Source of the DNA: Candidatus Cryptobacteroides choladohippi
GTDB lineage: Bacteria > Bacteroidota > Bacteroidia > Bacteroidales > UBA932
Reading direction: 5' to 3'
Assembly (NCBI GenBank): GCA_018065985.1
Contig: JAGHSF010000051.1
Span: 1-39,774, forward strand
Length of the DNA stretch: 39,774 bases
A program made the position numbers and the translations under genes. Of this stretch, positions 8,382 to 16,686 are shown in pieces; position 1 is the first letter of the stretch, and every line of letters begins with the position of its first letter. The notes beneath the pieces are model-generated. The model had not been told where the DNA came from and did not search any database. It saw nothing but the letters and a program-made list of their open reading frames with translations.

Positions 8382-10175
8382 ATGTTATTATCCACCCTTT
8401 CACTTGTGGCGGGTCTGCTGGTGGCAGAAACGCCGGATTCACTCAATGCGGTGACCATAGTTGCCGACCGCGGAGCCGTGGTGTCAAGAACCGACACCAT
8501 TCAGATCAGAAACACAATTTCAGTCACTGATGCATTCTCGGGCACGCCGGGAATATATCTGTCCGATTATGGCGGAGCGGCCGGGCTCAAGACAGCCAGC
8601 CTGCGAGGCCTCGGCAGCCCACATGCCGCAATCTATGTTGACGGAGTACGCGTCGGGAATGTGCAGAGCGGCCAGCCAGACCTGGGAATGCTGGACATGG
8701 CGAACTGCAGCAGCGCAGTTGTCGACTACGCGCAGAACAGCATCTCGTTCATCACGGCAAGGCCCGAACTGGGAAACCGGCGGGTCGGCGGTACGGCAAG
8801 ATTCCGGGGCGGGTCCTTCGGCACATACGAGCCTTCCGGCAGGCTCGACTTCAGGCTGTCCGACAGAATCTGCCTTTCAGCCACGGCGGGAGGCACGGTC
8901 AGCAAGGGAAACTTCCCGCTGCAGGATGGGACAGTACGCATCAACAACGACATTCACCAGCTGCGCACCGGAGTGGATTCGTGGGGAACCCTCGAGGGTG
9001 GCGACTGGCATGCCAAGGCCTATTTCAACGGCGCGCAGCGGGGCACGCCCGGTTCTCTGGACTGGCCTTCCTCCGACAGGCAGAAAGACCGCAACGCATT
9101 CCTTCAGGGCCTTGTGCACAAGCAGTTCACGCCGCTCTACATGCTGAGCGCAAGCGCCAAGGCATCCTGCGACGACCTGCTGTACATCAGCGAATGGGGC
9201 AACAGCCATTACAGGCAGACCGGAATCCAGCTGAACTCCTCGCACAAGTTCGGCATCAACAGATGGTTCGATGCCTGCGCAGCGGCCGACCTGCAATGGG
9301 ACGCCCTCGCATCCGACATGTACAATGCCGCACGAACGTCCGTCCTTGCCACAGCCACGGCAGCATTCCACCCCGGGCGCTTCAAGGCTGACGTCGCTCT
9401 CGAATACTTGGGGACCTTCGACAGGGGCGGCGCCGCGAACAGTATCCTTTCCCCTTCCGCAGACCTCCGCTGGAACGCCTTCCCCGGATTAGACATGACA
9501 GCCTTTGCACGGAGGGCCTACCGCACCCCGACATTCAACGAGCTGTACTACCCCGGATACGGCAACCCGGAACTGAAGGCAGAGGATGCCTGGCTCACCG
9601 ATCTTGGCCTGGAGTTCAACCGCGCGCTCGGGAAGCGCTGGCGCATTCAGGCAAAGTCCGACGTATTCTTCAACAGGCTGAAAAACAAGATAATATCAGC
9701 ACCCACGGAAGCCGACCCGAACATCTGGCTGCCCTACAACGTCGGCGTCGTGCAGATGGCGGGAGCGGACGCAAGCACCGCGCTCAATTATTCCGGCGGA
9801 ATCTGGGAATCATCCCTTCACGCCCGCTACAGCTATCAGAATGCAACCGACAGGACAACCGGCAGCTACTCGTACGGGCAGCAGATCCCATATGTTTCAA
9901 GGCACAGCGTATGCCTTGGAGCAGGCGCGTCCTGCAAGGGATGGAATGCCGAACTGAACTGGAACTGGCGCGGCGGCCGCTGCGACTCAGCAGGTCCGAT
10001 GCCGGACTACCACACCCTCGACCTGACTGCAGGGAAGGAATTCGGACTGCCCCGGGAATGTGCGCTCGGGCTGAAGATAGCCGCACGCAACCTTACCGGA
10101 TGCCGGTACGAACTTGCCGGCGGATACCCAATGCCGGGGCGAGCCTTCTACTGTGAGCTTGACGTCAGATTCTGA
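8382..10175 (+). CDS. btuB: TonB-dependent cobalamin receptor, BtuB-like
   Basis: 597 residues, close to the ~600 of characterised BtuB proteins. A short signal peptide ends around residue 15, followed by a TonB-box-like segment (NAVTIVADR). A plug domain follows (SVTDAFSGTPGIYLSDYGGAAGLKTASLRGLGSPHAAIYVDGVRVG) and then a 22-strand-type barrel, with FARRAYRTPTFNELYYPGYGNPELKAE typical of the late barrel and a C-terminal Phe (ELDVRF). It would import cobalamin or cobinamide across the outer membrane using TonB energy. The B12 riboswitch upstream makes the substrate assignment strong. No btuF/btuC/btuD or cobamide-synthesis gene lies next to it, so the inner-membrane importer must be elsewhere. 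The gene converges on the heparinase-like gene with 15 bp between stops and no clear terminator. Confidence 0.92.
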   Translation: MLLSTLSLVAGLLVAETPDSLNAVTIVADRGAVVSRTDTIQIRNTISVTDAFSGTPGIYLSDYGGAAGLKTASLRGLGSPHAAIYVDGVRVGNVQSGQPDLGMLDMANCSSAVVDYAQNSISFITARPELGNRRVGGTARFRGGSFGTYEPSGRLDFRLSDRICLSATAGGTVSKGNFPLQDGTVRINNDIHQLRTGVDSWGTLEGGDWHAKAYFNGAQRGTPGSLDWPSSDRQKDRNAFLQGLVHKQFTPLYMLSASAKASCDDLLYISEWGNSHYRQTGIQLNSSHKFGINRWFDACAAADLQWDALASDMYNAARTSVLATATAAFHPGRFKADVALEYLGTFDRGGAANSILSPSADLRWNAFPGLDMTAFARRAYRTPTFNELYYPGYGNPELKAEDAWLTDLGLEFNRALGKRWRIQAKSDVFFNRLKNKIISAPTEADPNIWLPYNVGVVQMAGADASTALNYSGGIWESSLHARYSYQNATDRTTGSYSYGQQIPYVSRHSVCLGAGASCKGWNAELNWNWRGGRCDSAGPMPDYHTLDLTAGKEFGLPRECALGLKIAARNLTGCRYELAGGYPMPGRAFYCELDVRF

Positions 10176-10190
10176 ACAATGGGCAGCGCG

Positions 10191-12107
10191 CTAGCGCCTG
10201 GTGATGCTGAACCTGTAGCTGCCCTTCCTCTGAAGCTTGCGGGCCGTAAGCCTTATCCTGCATATCTGCGGGCCCCAGACGGCCGAAAGGCGGGGATCGT
10301 CGACGGATATGGTCTCCTTCTCGGCCGTGAAGGCTGATGAGTCATACTTCAGGATCAGATTGCGGCCCTGCACTGAAAGGGTCACCACTCCCGGAACGGA
10401 AGCGTCCACCTCGCCCCATGCAAGGAAATTCACCTGGTTGGGGGCCTTTGCCTCAACAAGGTCAAAGGTATCGGAAATGGAGAGAGTGCCGCCCTTCAGG
10501 GAATATGAACGCACCCAGCTTCTCACCGCAGCCTCTTCGGGATATGCCCCGGCAATGTCGGCACGGAAACATGAGCTGCTGGAGTACACATCGCCAGCCC
10601 TGTATTCCCTTCCGTTGCGTTGCGGCACACCGTTGATGAGCGGAAGATTGTGGTAGTCGGTCTGCATGGTCCAGATATCATATCTCTGAGCCGAGAAGGT
10701 CTTGGCTGTGTAGGTCCCCACTCCGGCATCGATGAAAACAGGCAGGTTATCGGCGTAGAGGCAGAATGACCCGACATCGTTGTGGTTGTGACTCTCGTCG
10801 TTGTATCCGGCCTTGGCAGCAAGGAAAAGCCCCTTGGCACCTCTGACGTAATGGAACTGGGTCTGGGGATACCAGACGTAATCCCTGGCCTCATATCCTG
10901 CAGCTGCGCTGCTGAATTCGTCGTAGACAGAGAGCGACTCGAGGAAAGCGAGAACATTGCTTCCGGGTGACGGCCTGCCCGGGTGAGCTGCGCGGATTTC
11001 AGCGGCATATCCCATCATCATGGAGCTGCCGGTCGCCTTGCCGAAGCGGTAGATCAGGTTGGAGTCGTCGGCACCTCCGCGCGCGGAAGCGTCTGCGAAG
11101 TTGACCACCCAGCCGTCCCCGACATAAGAGTTGACGATGTACTCGCCCATGCCGCGTATCTGATCGATGCCAAAAAGATTCACCGCACCTCCTGTAGCGA
11201 GGTGGATTGCGCGGGCATATTCATACACCATTCCGGCTGAATGCCCCCAGTAGCTCGGGCCTTCCTCTATGCCGCCGTCACCCTGGATGCGGTTGAGATA
11301 CTGGTCCACCGACCACATGCTCTTCCAGACCCCGCGGGTCAGACGCTCGAGGTCATCCTCGATGAGCATGAAGCAGACAAGGGCATTCGTGTTGCACCAG
11401 GGATTCCAGTTGTTGAGCATATGGTCAGGGTCGAATCCCATCCACCAGTATGATGTCTCTGTCAGATAAGGGTCGAGTTCCCTGCGCACCAGTTCCGACT
11501 TGAGGCGCCGGCTGATCTCGGGATCCATCCTGTCGAACTCTTCATGCAGAAAGTAGTATATCCACGACAGCATCTGAGACACGTTGCCCTGAACAAGTTC
11601 CAAAGTGGTGTCTCCCTGCTTGGGAAGAGGCCTTCCGTCGGGAGAGAAGCTGGCCACATGGGCGGAGATTGCCCAGGATGTCATCTCGCAGGTATGCATC
11701 ACGCCGTCAACTATCTGCGGAATGAAGCGGCCCCGGCCTTCCGCGAGCTCGGCCGCAAACAGCCTGGCGATAGCGTTGTTGTTGTCGTCGTACGGAACTT
11801 CATTCACATACCTGTCGCCCGACTTCGCGTATTCCATGTAGGTGCTCATCCTGATCACCTTCCACTCATAGTCGAGATACTTCTCGCCCCCCGCGATGAT
11901 GCTCTCCCTGTTGCTTCCCATGAGGGCATCCCAGCCTGCACGGTCTGAATATGCAGGGAACGGCACCCACGCCTGGTTCTCCACCAGGCACTCCTTCAAC
12001 TGATCCATCCCGAAGCCGCCGGTGATATGGTCTCTGCCGGCAGCGGCCGACGCGGCGATGCTCCCGGCCAGCACCAGAGACAACGCAAGCAAGACTGTCC
12101 TTTTCAT
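10191..12107 (-). CDS. Heparinase II/III-like protein, secreted
   Basis: 638 residues with a Sec signal peptide (MKRTVLLALSLVLAGSIAASAAA). An N-terminal alpha/alpha-toroid region contains NNWNPWCNTNALVCFMLIEDD and GDGGIEEGPSYWGHSAGM. The C-terminal beta-sheet domain begins with the family hallmark NDESHNHNDVGSFCLYADNLPVFIDAGVGTYT (around residues 430-460). In related lyases the tandem His-Asn-His and Tyr residues of these parts take part in beta-elimination of uronic-acid glycans. Relatives cleave heparin/heparan sulfate, alginate or other acidic polysaccharides; the substrate here is not known. The gene starts 12 bp after the WbsX/GH99-like gene, with which it is surely cotranscribed. Confidence 0.85.
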   Translation of the reverse strand: MKRTVLLALSLVLAGSIAASAAAGRDHITGGFGMDQLKECLVENQAWVPFPAYSDRAGWDALMGSNRESIIAGGEKYLDYEWKVIRMSTYMEYAKSGDRYVNEVPYDDNNNAIARLFAAELAEGRGRFIPQIVDGVMHTCEMTSWAISAHVASFSPDGRPLPKQGDTTLELVQGNVSQMLSWIYYFLHEEFDRMDPEISRRLKSELVRRELDPYLTETSYWWMGFDPDHMLNNWNPWCNTNALVCFMLIEDDLERLTRGVWKSMWSVDQYLNRIQGDGGIEEGPSYWGHSAGMVYEYARAIHLATGGAVNLFGIDQIRGMGEYIVNSYVGDGWVVNFADASARGGADDSNLIYRFGKATGSSMMMGYAAEIRAAHPGRPSPGSNVLAFLESLSVYDEFSSAAAGYEARDYVWYPQTQFHYVRGAKGLFLAAKAGYNDESHNHNDVGSFCLYADNLPVFIDAGVGTYTAKTFSAQRYDIWTMQTDYHNLPLINGVPQRNGREYRAGDVYSSSSCFRADIAGAYPEEAAVRSWVRSYSLKGGTLSISDTFDLVEAKAPNQVNFLAWGEVDASVPGVVTLSVQGRNLILKYDSSAFTAEKETISVDDPRLSAVWGPQICRIRLTARKLQRKGSYRFSITRR

Positions 12108-12119
12108 TTCAAAAGAGTA

Positions 12120-13286
12120 TTATTTTCCGAACACGTTCCTTACGGCCTCCAGATAGCTGTAGCCGTTTTCCTCGTCAGGCTCGAGGTAACTGCCCTCGGA
12201 CCATTCGTTCCAGGCGTTGATGGTGACAAGCGGCACCTGCCCGGGATGGGCGTCCACATAATCCCTGGCCTTGCGGAGGAACTTCTCGAACTTCTCGGGA
12301 GTGGGGTCCTTCACACAGTCCTGGATGCAGTCGGCGGGGTATCTCGGGTTGGGATCCCAGTCTATCGACACGTGAGGGAAGTAAGGTATGGAAAGATCCT
12401 TGTCGTAGTTCTCCCAGTTCCTAATGGCCTCCTCGCCCCACTCGGTATACTCCCTGTCGGTGGGCACCAGATGACACCACTGGTAGTTGGTCACACTGTC
12501 GAAGCCCAGGGCGCGAAGGGTGTTGTCCTGGGTGGGCTCGACGTCGCCCGGAACGCCCGAGAGCGTTGCAGGAAGGCTTCCCCAGATTATGGCCTGCAGA
12601 TGGATGCCCTCCAGGCCGGCGGCAACAGCCTTTGCTCGGAACGCGTCAAGTGCGGCACGTGCCTGTTCCATGCCTCCCATGCCATTTATGAAGTTGGATA
12701 TCTCGTAGATGCAGAATACGGGCTTGCCGTCTATCCTGTAGTAGTTCGGGCGCTTGAAGTAATCCTCGATGAGATGGTCGGTGAAGCCGTCCATCACCTC
12801 GGCAGGAACCTGTCCGTTCCAATACTCTATGCTCTTGTCGTACTCATCGCGGTCCCAGTAGGAATTGGCCGTATGGTTCGCCCACATGATATAGAACTTC
12901 ATGTCCCCGTTGTTGGACGCCTTGAGGAACCCGTCGTTCAGCGCACCCTCGAGGAAAGGCCTGTTCTCGAACCAGTACCAGTCGAAGATGAAGGTGTTCA
13001 CTCCATACTCGAGAGCGGTACTGATGATCTGCTCCTGCATCCTGGGCGAGGTCTCGTCGAAATAGCCCCATGAAGGGACACGGGGCTGACGGTGCCCCTC
13101 GAACTTGGGCTCGGCCTTGTATATGGCCTCCCACTCTCCCTTGTGGTCACCGAAGAGACCGATCTCCTGCCATCTGGGATCATCCTGATAGGCGGGCCAT
13201 ACAAAAGCTGCAACGTCATAGGCCGGCTTGGCAGCGCAGGAACTCAATGCAAGTACCGCAATCAGATGCTTGAATTTCTTGATCAT
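12120..13286 (-). CDS. WbsX/GH99-like (TIM-barrel) lipoprotein
   Basis: 388 residues from the start chosen here. The frame stays open upstream, but a -7 box at 13322-13315 rules out far upstream starts and leaves ATGs at 13304, 13292 and 13286. The one at 13286 gives a clean lipoprotein signal (MIKKFKHLIAVLALSSC, lipobox LSSC). The mature protein starts with YDVAAFVWPAYQDDPRW and has NTFIFDWYWFENRPFLEGAL, FYIMWANHTAN and the C-terminal VTINAWNEWSEGSYLEPD. These are hallmarks of the WbsX / GH99-like group that resembles GH99 and GH71 enzymes. Members are often named glycosyltransferase WbsX, but secreted lipoprotein forms are more likely hydrolases. It heads a two-gene unit with the heparinase II/III-like gene and is divergent from a GH109-like gene. 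Confidence 0.82.
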   Translation of the reverse strand: MIKKFKHLIAVLALSSCAAKPAYDVAAFVWPAYQDDPRWQEIGLFGDHKGEWEAIYKAEPKFEGHRQPRVPSWGYFDETSPRMQEQIISTALEYGVNTFIFDWYWFENRPFLEGALNDGFLKASNNGDMKFYIMWANHTANSYWDRDEYDKSIEYWNGQVPAEVMDGFTDHLIEDYFKRPNYYRIDGKPVFCIYEISNFINGMGGMEQARAALDAFRAKAVAAGLEGIHLQAIIWGSLPATLSGVPGDVEPTQDNTLRALGFDSVTNYQWCHLVPTDREYTEWGEEAIRNWENYDKDLSIPYFPHVSIDWDPNPRYPADCIQDCVKDPTPEKFEKFLRKARDYVDAHPGQVPLVTINAWNEWSEGSYLEPDEENGYSYLEAVRNVFGK

Positions 13287-13314
13287 TAACATAGAATATT
13301 TCATTTTGGATATG

Positions 13315-13332
13315 CAAAAATAGTTATCTTTG
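13315..13332. promoter_or_regulatory. Divergent promoter: back-to-back -7 boxes
   Basis: On the minus strand TATTTTTG (13322 to 13315) faces the WbsX/GH99-like gene. On the plus strand TATCTTTG (13325-13332) faces the GH109-like lipoprotein gene. Only 2 bp separate the boxes, so two polymerases could not bind at once, and the two transcription units may be expressed in a linked or competing way. Confidence 0.65.
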
Positions 13333-13353
13333 CGATAATAAATGAATTCACCA

Positions 13354-14757
13354 ATGAAAAAACACCTTTTCCTTATCTCGCTGGCTGCCGGAATCATCTT
13401 TGGCGGCTGCAGCAAGAAAATCGAATGTTCAGTTCCCGCACACTTCGAGAACGGCAAGATAGTTCTCGAGACACCCGAGCGCGAACCCGGTCAGCAGAGT
13501 GCACTGCAGATGGCATGTGAACCCATCGACACTGTCAGGATCGGCTTCATCGGAGTCGGAGGGCGCGGATGCGGCGCAGTATGGCGCTACACAAACGTAC
13601 CCGGCACCAGGATCGTTGCCATTGCCGACAAATATCAGGAGAAGGTGGACCACATCATGGGCGAACTGGCCGAGGACGGCATCACCGGTATCGACACCTA
13701 TGTGGGCGAGGATGCATGGAAGGAGATGTGCGAGCGTGACGACATCGACCTCGTCTACATCTGCACTCCCTGGCTGCTTCACACCCCGATGGCAGTCTAT
13801 GCCATGGAGCACGGCAAGCACGCCGCATGCGAGGTTCCCATCGCCACCAGCATCGAGGAATGCTGGCAGCTCGTGAACACCTGCGAGAAGACGCGCAAGC
13901 ACTGCATGATGCTCGAGAACTGCTGCTACGACTTCTTCGAGATCACCACCCTCGAGATGGCACAGAAGGGACTCTTCGGCGAGGTTCTTCAGGTGCAGGG
14001 AGCATATCTGCACTGCCTTGACGGATTCTGGCCCGGATACACCGACAACTGGCGCCTCTCATACAACCAGAGCCACCGCGGCGACAACTACCCCACCCAC
14101 GGCATAGGACCCGTATGCCAGGTGCTCAACATCCACCGCGGAGACCGCTTCGACTATGTGGTTTCAATGGATACCAAGTCTGTACGCGGTATTGCAAGAG
14201 CAAAGGAGCAGATGGGCGTTGACGAGTTCGAAGACGGCGACCATACAACATCGCTGATCCGCACCGTGAACGGAAAGATGGTGGAAATCCAGCACAACGT
14301 ATACTGCGCAAGACCTTACAGCCGCATGCACCAGATCATCGGTACCGAAGGTTCCGCACAGAAGTACCCTGTCGAGTGCCTCGCCATCTCAGGCAAGAAC
14401 ATTCCCGATGCAGCGGAGCTCGGCCTTGAGAACCTTGATGCCGAAAATTTCATGGGCGGGGAAGCATTCAACAAGCTGATGGATGCCTACAAGCCCGAGA
14501 TGATACGCGAGATCGAGGACGACGCACGCAGAGTCGGCGGCCACGGCGGAATGGACTACATCATGGACTACCGCCTCATCTACTGCCTGCGCAACGGTCT
14601 TCCCCTCGACGAGGATGTTTATGACGCTGCAGAGTGGTGCTGTCTGACCGAGCTCAGCGGCCTCTCTATCAAGAACGGCTCTGCTCCCGTAGAGGTTCCC
14701 GACTTCACGCGTGGCGACTGGAACAAGGTCCAGGGCTTCTCACGCGCCACAAAGTGA
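13354..14757 (+). CDS. GH109-like (Gfo/Idh/MocA fold) lipoprotein
   Basis: 467 residues from the ATG at 13354; an in-frame ATG at 13342 would add MNSP. The 13354 start gives a compact lipoprotein signal, MKKHLFLISLAAGIIFGGC, with the lipobox FGGC. A Rossmann motif (RIGFIGVGGRGCGAVWR) follows. It has ACEVPIATSIEECWQLVNTCEK, MMLENCCYDFFEI, and RGDNYPTHGIGPVCQVLN containing Tyr246 and His249, the GH109 YxxH pair. GH109 enzymes use tightly bound NAD to cleave alpha-N-acetylgalactosamine; activity here is inferred. The C-terminus is clearly paralogous to the Tat-type protein at 4533-5939. Unlike that one, it has no twin arginine. The stop overlaps the next gene's start by one base. Confidence 0.87.
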   Translation: MKKHLFLISLAAGIIFGGCSKKIECSVPAHFENGKIVLETPEREPGQQSALQMACEPIDTVRIGFIGVGGRGCGAVWRYTNVPGTRIVAIADKYQEKVDHIMGELAEDGITGIDTYVGEDAWKEMCERDDIDLVYICTPWLLHTPMAVYAMEHGKHAACEVPIATSIEECWQLVNTCEKTRKHCMMLENCCYDFFEITTLEMAQKGLFGEVLQVQGAYLHCLDGFWPGYTDNWRLSYNQSHRGDNYPTHGIGPVCQVLNIHRGDRFDYVVSMDTKSVRGIARAKEQMGVDEFEDGDHTTSLIRTVNGKMVEIQHNVYCARPYSRMHQIIGTEGSAQKYPVECLAISGKNIPDAAELGLENLDAENFMGGEAFNKLMDAYKPEMIREIEDDARRVGGHGGMDYIMDYRLIYCLRNGLPLDEDVYDAAEWCCLTELSGLSIKNGSAPVEVPDFTRGDWNKVQGFSRATK

Positions 14758-15629
14758 TGCAGATAACTGTCCTTATCGACAATACAAGCAAAAGCGGGCT
14801 CCTGTGCGAATGGGGGCTCTCTTTTCTTATTGACACATCCGACCGCAGGATACTGCTCGACTTTGGCGCCGGTGACGCATTTGCGCAGAACGCCGCAGCG
14901 CTGGGAATCGAGCTCGCAAGCGTGGATTGTGCAGTTCTCTCCCATGCCCACCACGATCACGGAGGCGGCATCCCGAAGTTTCTCGAGCTCAACCGGAAGG
15001 CACCCCTGTACATAGCTGCCGCCGCGGAAGAAGACTGCTGGGCAGGCGGCCGCTCACATAGCCGAAAGGGACTATGGGCCAGCCTGTTCGGCTATCGGTA
15101 CATAGGCCTTCCCGCCGGCACTCTCAGTCTGGCCGGAGACCGTATCCTGAGAGTGCCTCTGGCTCTTGGTACGGGTATCGCGCGGACGGTGCCGATCGGG
15201 GAGCATGCATGGATCGTCCCACACAGCGGCGCGCAGGAAGCCGGCAGGAAGCAGAGGCTGTACCGCAGACGGGGCCTGTGGCTGCGCCCCGACGGGCTGG
15301 AACACGAGCTCACCCTCGCATGCGAATCGGGAGACGGTCTGGTGGTGCTGAGCAGCTGCTCGCATGCAGGGCCTGAAGCCATACTTGCAGAGGTCCGCAG
15401 CGCCCTGCCCGGCAGGAAGGTCGCCGCATACATAGGCGGTCTGCACCTGTACAAGACAGACAGGGAGGGAGTTCTCGAGGCCGCCCGGGCATTCAGGGAA
15501 GCCGGTGTGGAAAAAGTCTGGGCCGGGCACTGCACGGGCGACGACGCCATCGGCATCCTGAAGGAGAGCATCGACACTGAGACGATGTGCGCCGGGATGA
15601 AGATATGTTTCCCGAATTCAGACAATTGA
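14757..15629 (+). CDS. MBL-fold metallohydrolase
   Basis: 290 residues. The ATG overlaps the TGA of the GH109-like gene (TGATG), which fixes the start and implies translational coupling; the frame is open further upstream but that part lies inside the previous gene. The metal-binding motif HAHHDHGGG is at about residues 62-70. Later ligands appear in SSCSHAGPEAI and IGGLHLYK...WAGHCTG. It resembles the group annotated as 7,8-dihydropterin-6-methyl-4-(beta-D-ribofuranosyl)aminobenzene-5'-phosphate synthase-like hydrolases. The true substrate is unknown. There is no signal peptide, so it acts in the cytoplasm, unlike its glycan-degrading neighbour. Confidence 0.85.
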   Translation: MQITVLIDNTSKSGLLCEWGLSFLIDTSDRRILLDFGAGDAFAQNAAALGIELASVDCAVLSHAHHDHGGGIPKFLELNRKAPLYIAAAAEEDCWAGGRSHSRKGLWASLFGYRYIGLPAGTLSLAGDRILRVPLALGTGIARTVPIGEHAWIVPHSGAQEAGRKQRLYRRRGLWLRPDGLEHELTLACESGDGLVVLSSCSHAGPEAILAEVRSALPGRKVAAYIGGLHLYKTDREGVLEAARAFREAGVEKVWAGHCTGDDAIGILKESIDTETMCAGMKICFPNSDN

Positions 15630-15630
15630 G

Positions 15631-15638
15631 TATCTTTG
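15631..15638 (+). promoter_or_regulatory. Bacteroidetes -7 box (TATCTTTG) for the CNNM gene
   Basis: An exact consensus match that begins 2 bp after the MBL-gene stop and ends 4 nt before the ATG at 15643. This predicts a leaderless or near-leaderless transcript. Confidence 0.65.
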
Positions 15639-15642
15639 CAGA

Positions 15643-16686
15643 ATGTTTGCACTACTCGCATATCTGCTGGGCGCAATGCTCATCTCGTTCCTCTGCTCCG
15701 TATTGGAAGCAACCCTCATGAGCACACCTATCTCCTTCATCACCATGAAGGAAGAGGAAGGTGACATACAGGCTGCGAGGCTCAAGACCTACAAACAGGA
15801 CTCGTCCCGGCCCCTGGCCGCCATTCTGTCGCTCAATACCATAGCCAACACGATTGGTGCCGCCGGCGTCGGTGCGCAGGCGACCAGACTGTTCGGCTCG
15901 CAGTGGTTCGGACTGGTAAGCGCCATCACCACCATACTCATCCTGGTATTCTCAGAAATCATCCCCAAGACCATAGGCACCACTTACTGGAAGAACCTTA
16001 CCGGGTTCTGTTCGAGGACCATACGCGCTCTGATCGTTGTCCTCTTCCCGATTGTTGTGTGCGTGGAGTACCTGCAGAAGAGAATTTCCGGAAAGAGGTC
16101 AGACACTTCCGTATCCCGCGAGGAAGTGGGTGCCATGGCCGACGTGGCCGAGGAATCAGGAGAGCTCGAGGAGGATGAGAACGAGATCATCCAGAACCTC
16201 ATCAACATCGACGAGCTCACCGCGAAGGACACAATGACACCGCGAGTGGTATCCGCCATCGCCCCGGAGTCGATGACCATCAAGCACTTCTACAAAGACC
16301 GCAGGTACATGCACCACAGCCGCATCCCGGTGTATGCCGACAACGACGAGTACATTACCGGATACATCCTCCGCATGGACGCCCTGCAGCTGATGGCCGA
16401 AGACAAATTCGACATGACGCTGGGTGACATAAAGCGCAGCATAGAGAGCTATCCGGAAGACACCCAGCTCGACACAATATGGGACGACATGCTCGCAAAG
16501 AAGGAGCAGATTGCCGTCATCATCAATGAATACGGCTCATTCCAGGGCATAATCACAATGGAGGACGTCATCGAGACAGTGCTCGGCGACGAGATCGTTG
16601 ACGAGCGCGACGTTGTCGTTGACATGCAGCAGCTCGCGATGGACAAGTGGAAGAAGCAGAGCGTCAAGCCCCGCAGAAAGTCCTGA
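15643..16686 (+). CDS. CNNM/CorC-type transporter (DUF21 plus CBS pair)
   Basis: 347 residues. The N-terminal DUF21 membrane domain has about four hydrophobic segments (residues ~1-25, 60-80, 85-110, 130-150) and the motif FSEIIPKTIGTTYW. Two CBS domains follow (from TAKDTMTPRVVSAIAPESMTI to about residue 330, including NEYGSFQGIITMEDVIETVLGDEI). This architecture is that of Mg2+/Co2+ or Na+-coupled divalent cation exporters related to CorB/CorC/CNNM, often labelled hemolysins. The usual C-terminal CorC/HlyC transporter-associated domain appears missing; the protein ends with a short basic tail. The end overlaps the converging LOG-like gene by 23 bp. Confidence 0.87.
   Translation: MFALLAYLLGAMLISFLCSVLEATLMSTPISFITMKEEEGDIQAARLKTYKQDSSRPLAAILSLNTIANTIGAAGVGAQATRLFGSQWFGLVSAITTILILVFSEIIPKTIGTTYWKNLTGFCSRTIRALIVVLFPIVVCVEYLQKRISGKRSDTSVSREEVGAMADVAEESGELEEDENEIIQNLINIDELTAKDTMTPRVVSAIAPESMTIKHFYKDRRYMHHSRIPVYADNDEYITGYILRMDALQLMAEDKFDMTLGDIKRSIESYPEDTQLDTIWDDMLAKKEQIAVIINEYGSFQGIITMEDVIETVLGDEIVDERDVVVDMQQLAMDKWKKQSVKPRRKS

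Noticed and set aside
12027..13073. Long plus-strand ORF of 348 codons
   Set aside because: It lies fully antisense to the WbsX/GH99-like and heparinase-like genes, has low-complexity Val/Leu/Gly content and no recognisable domain.
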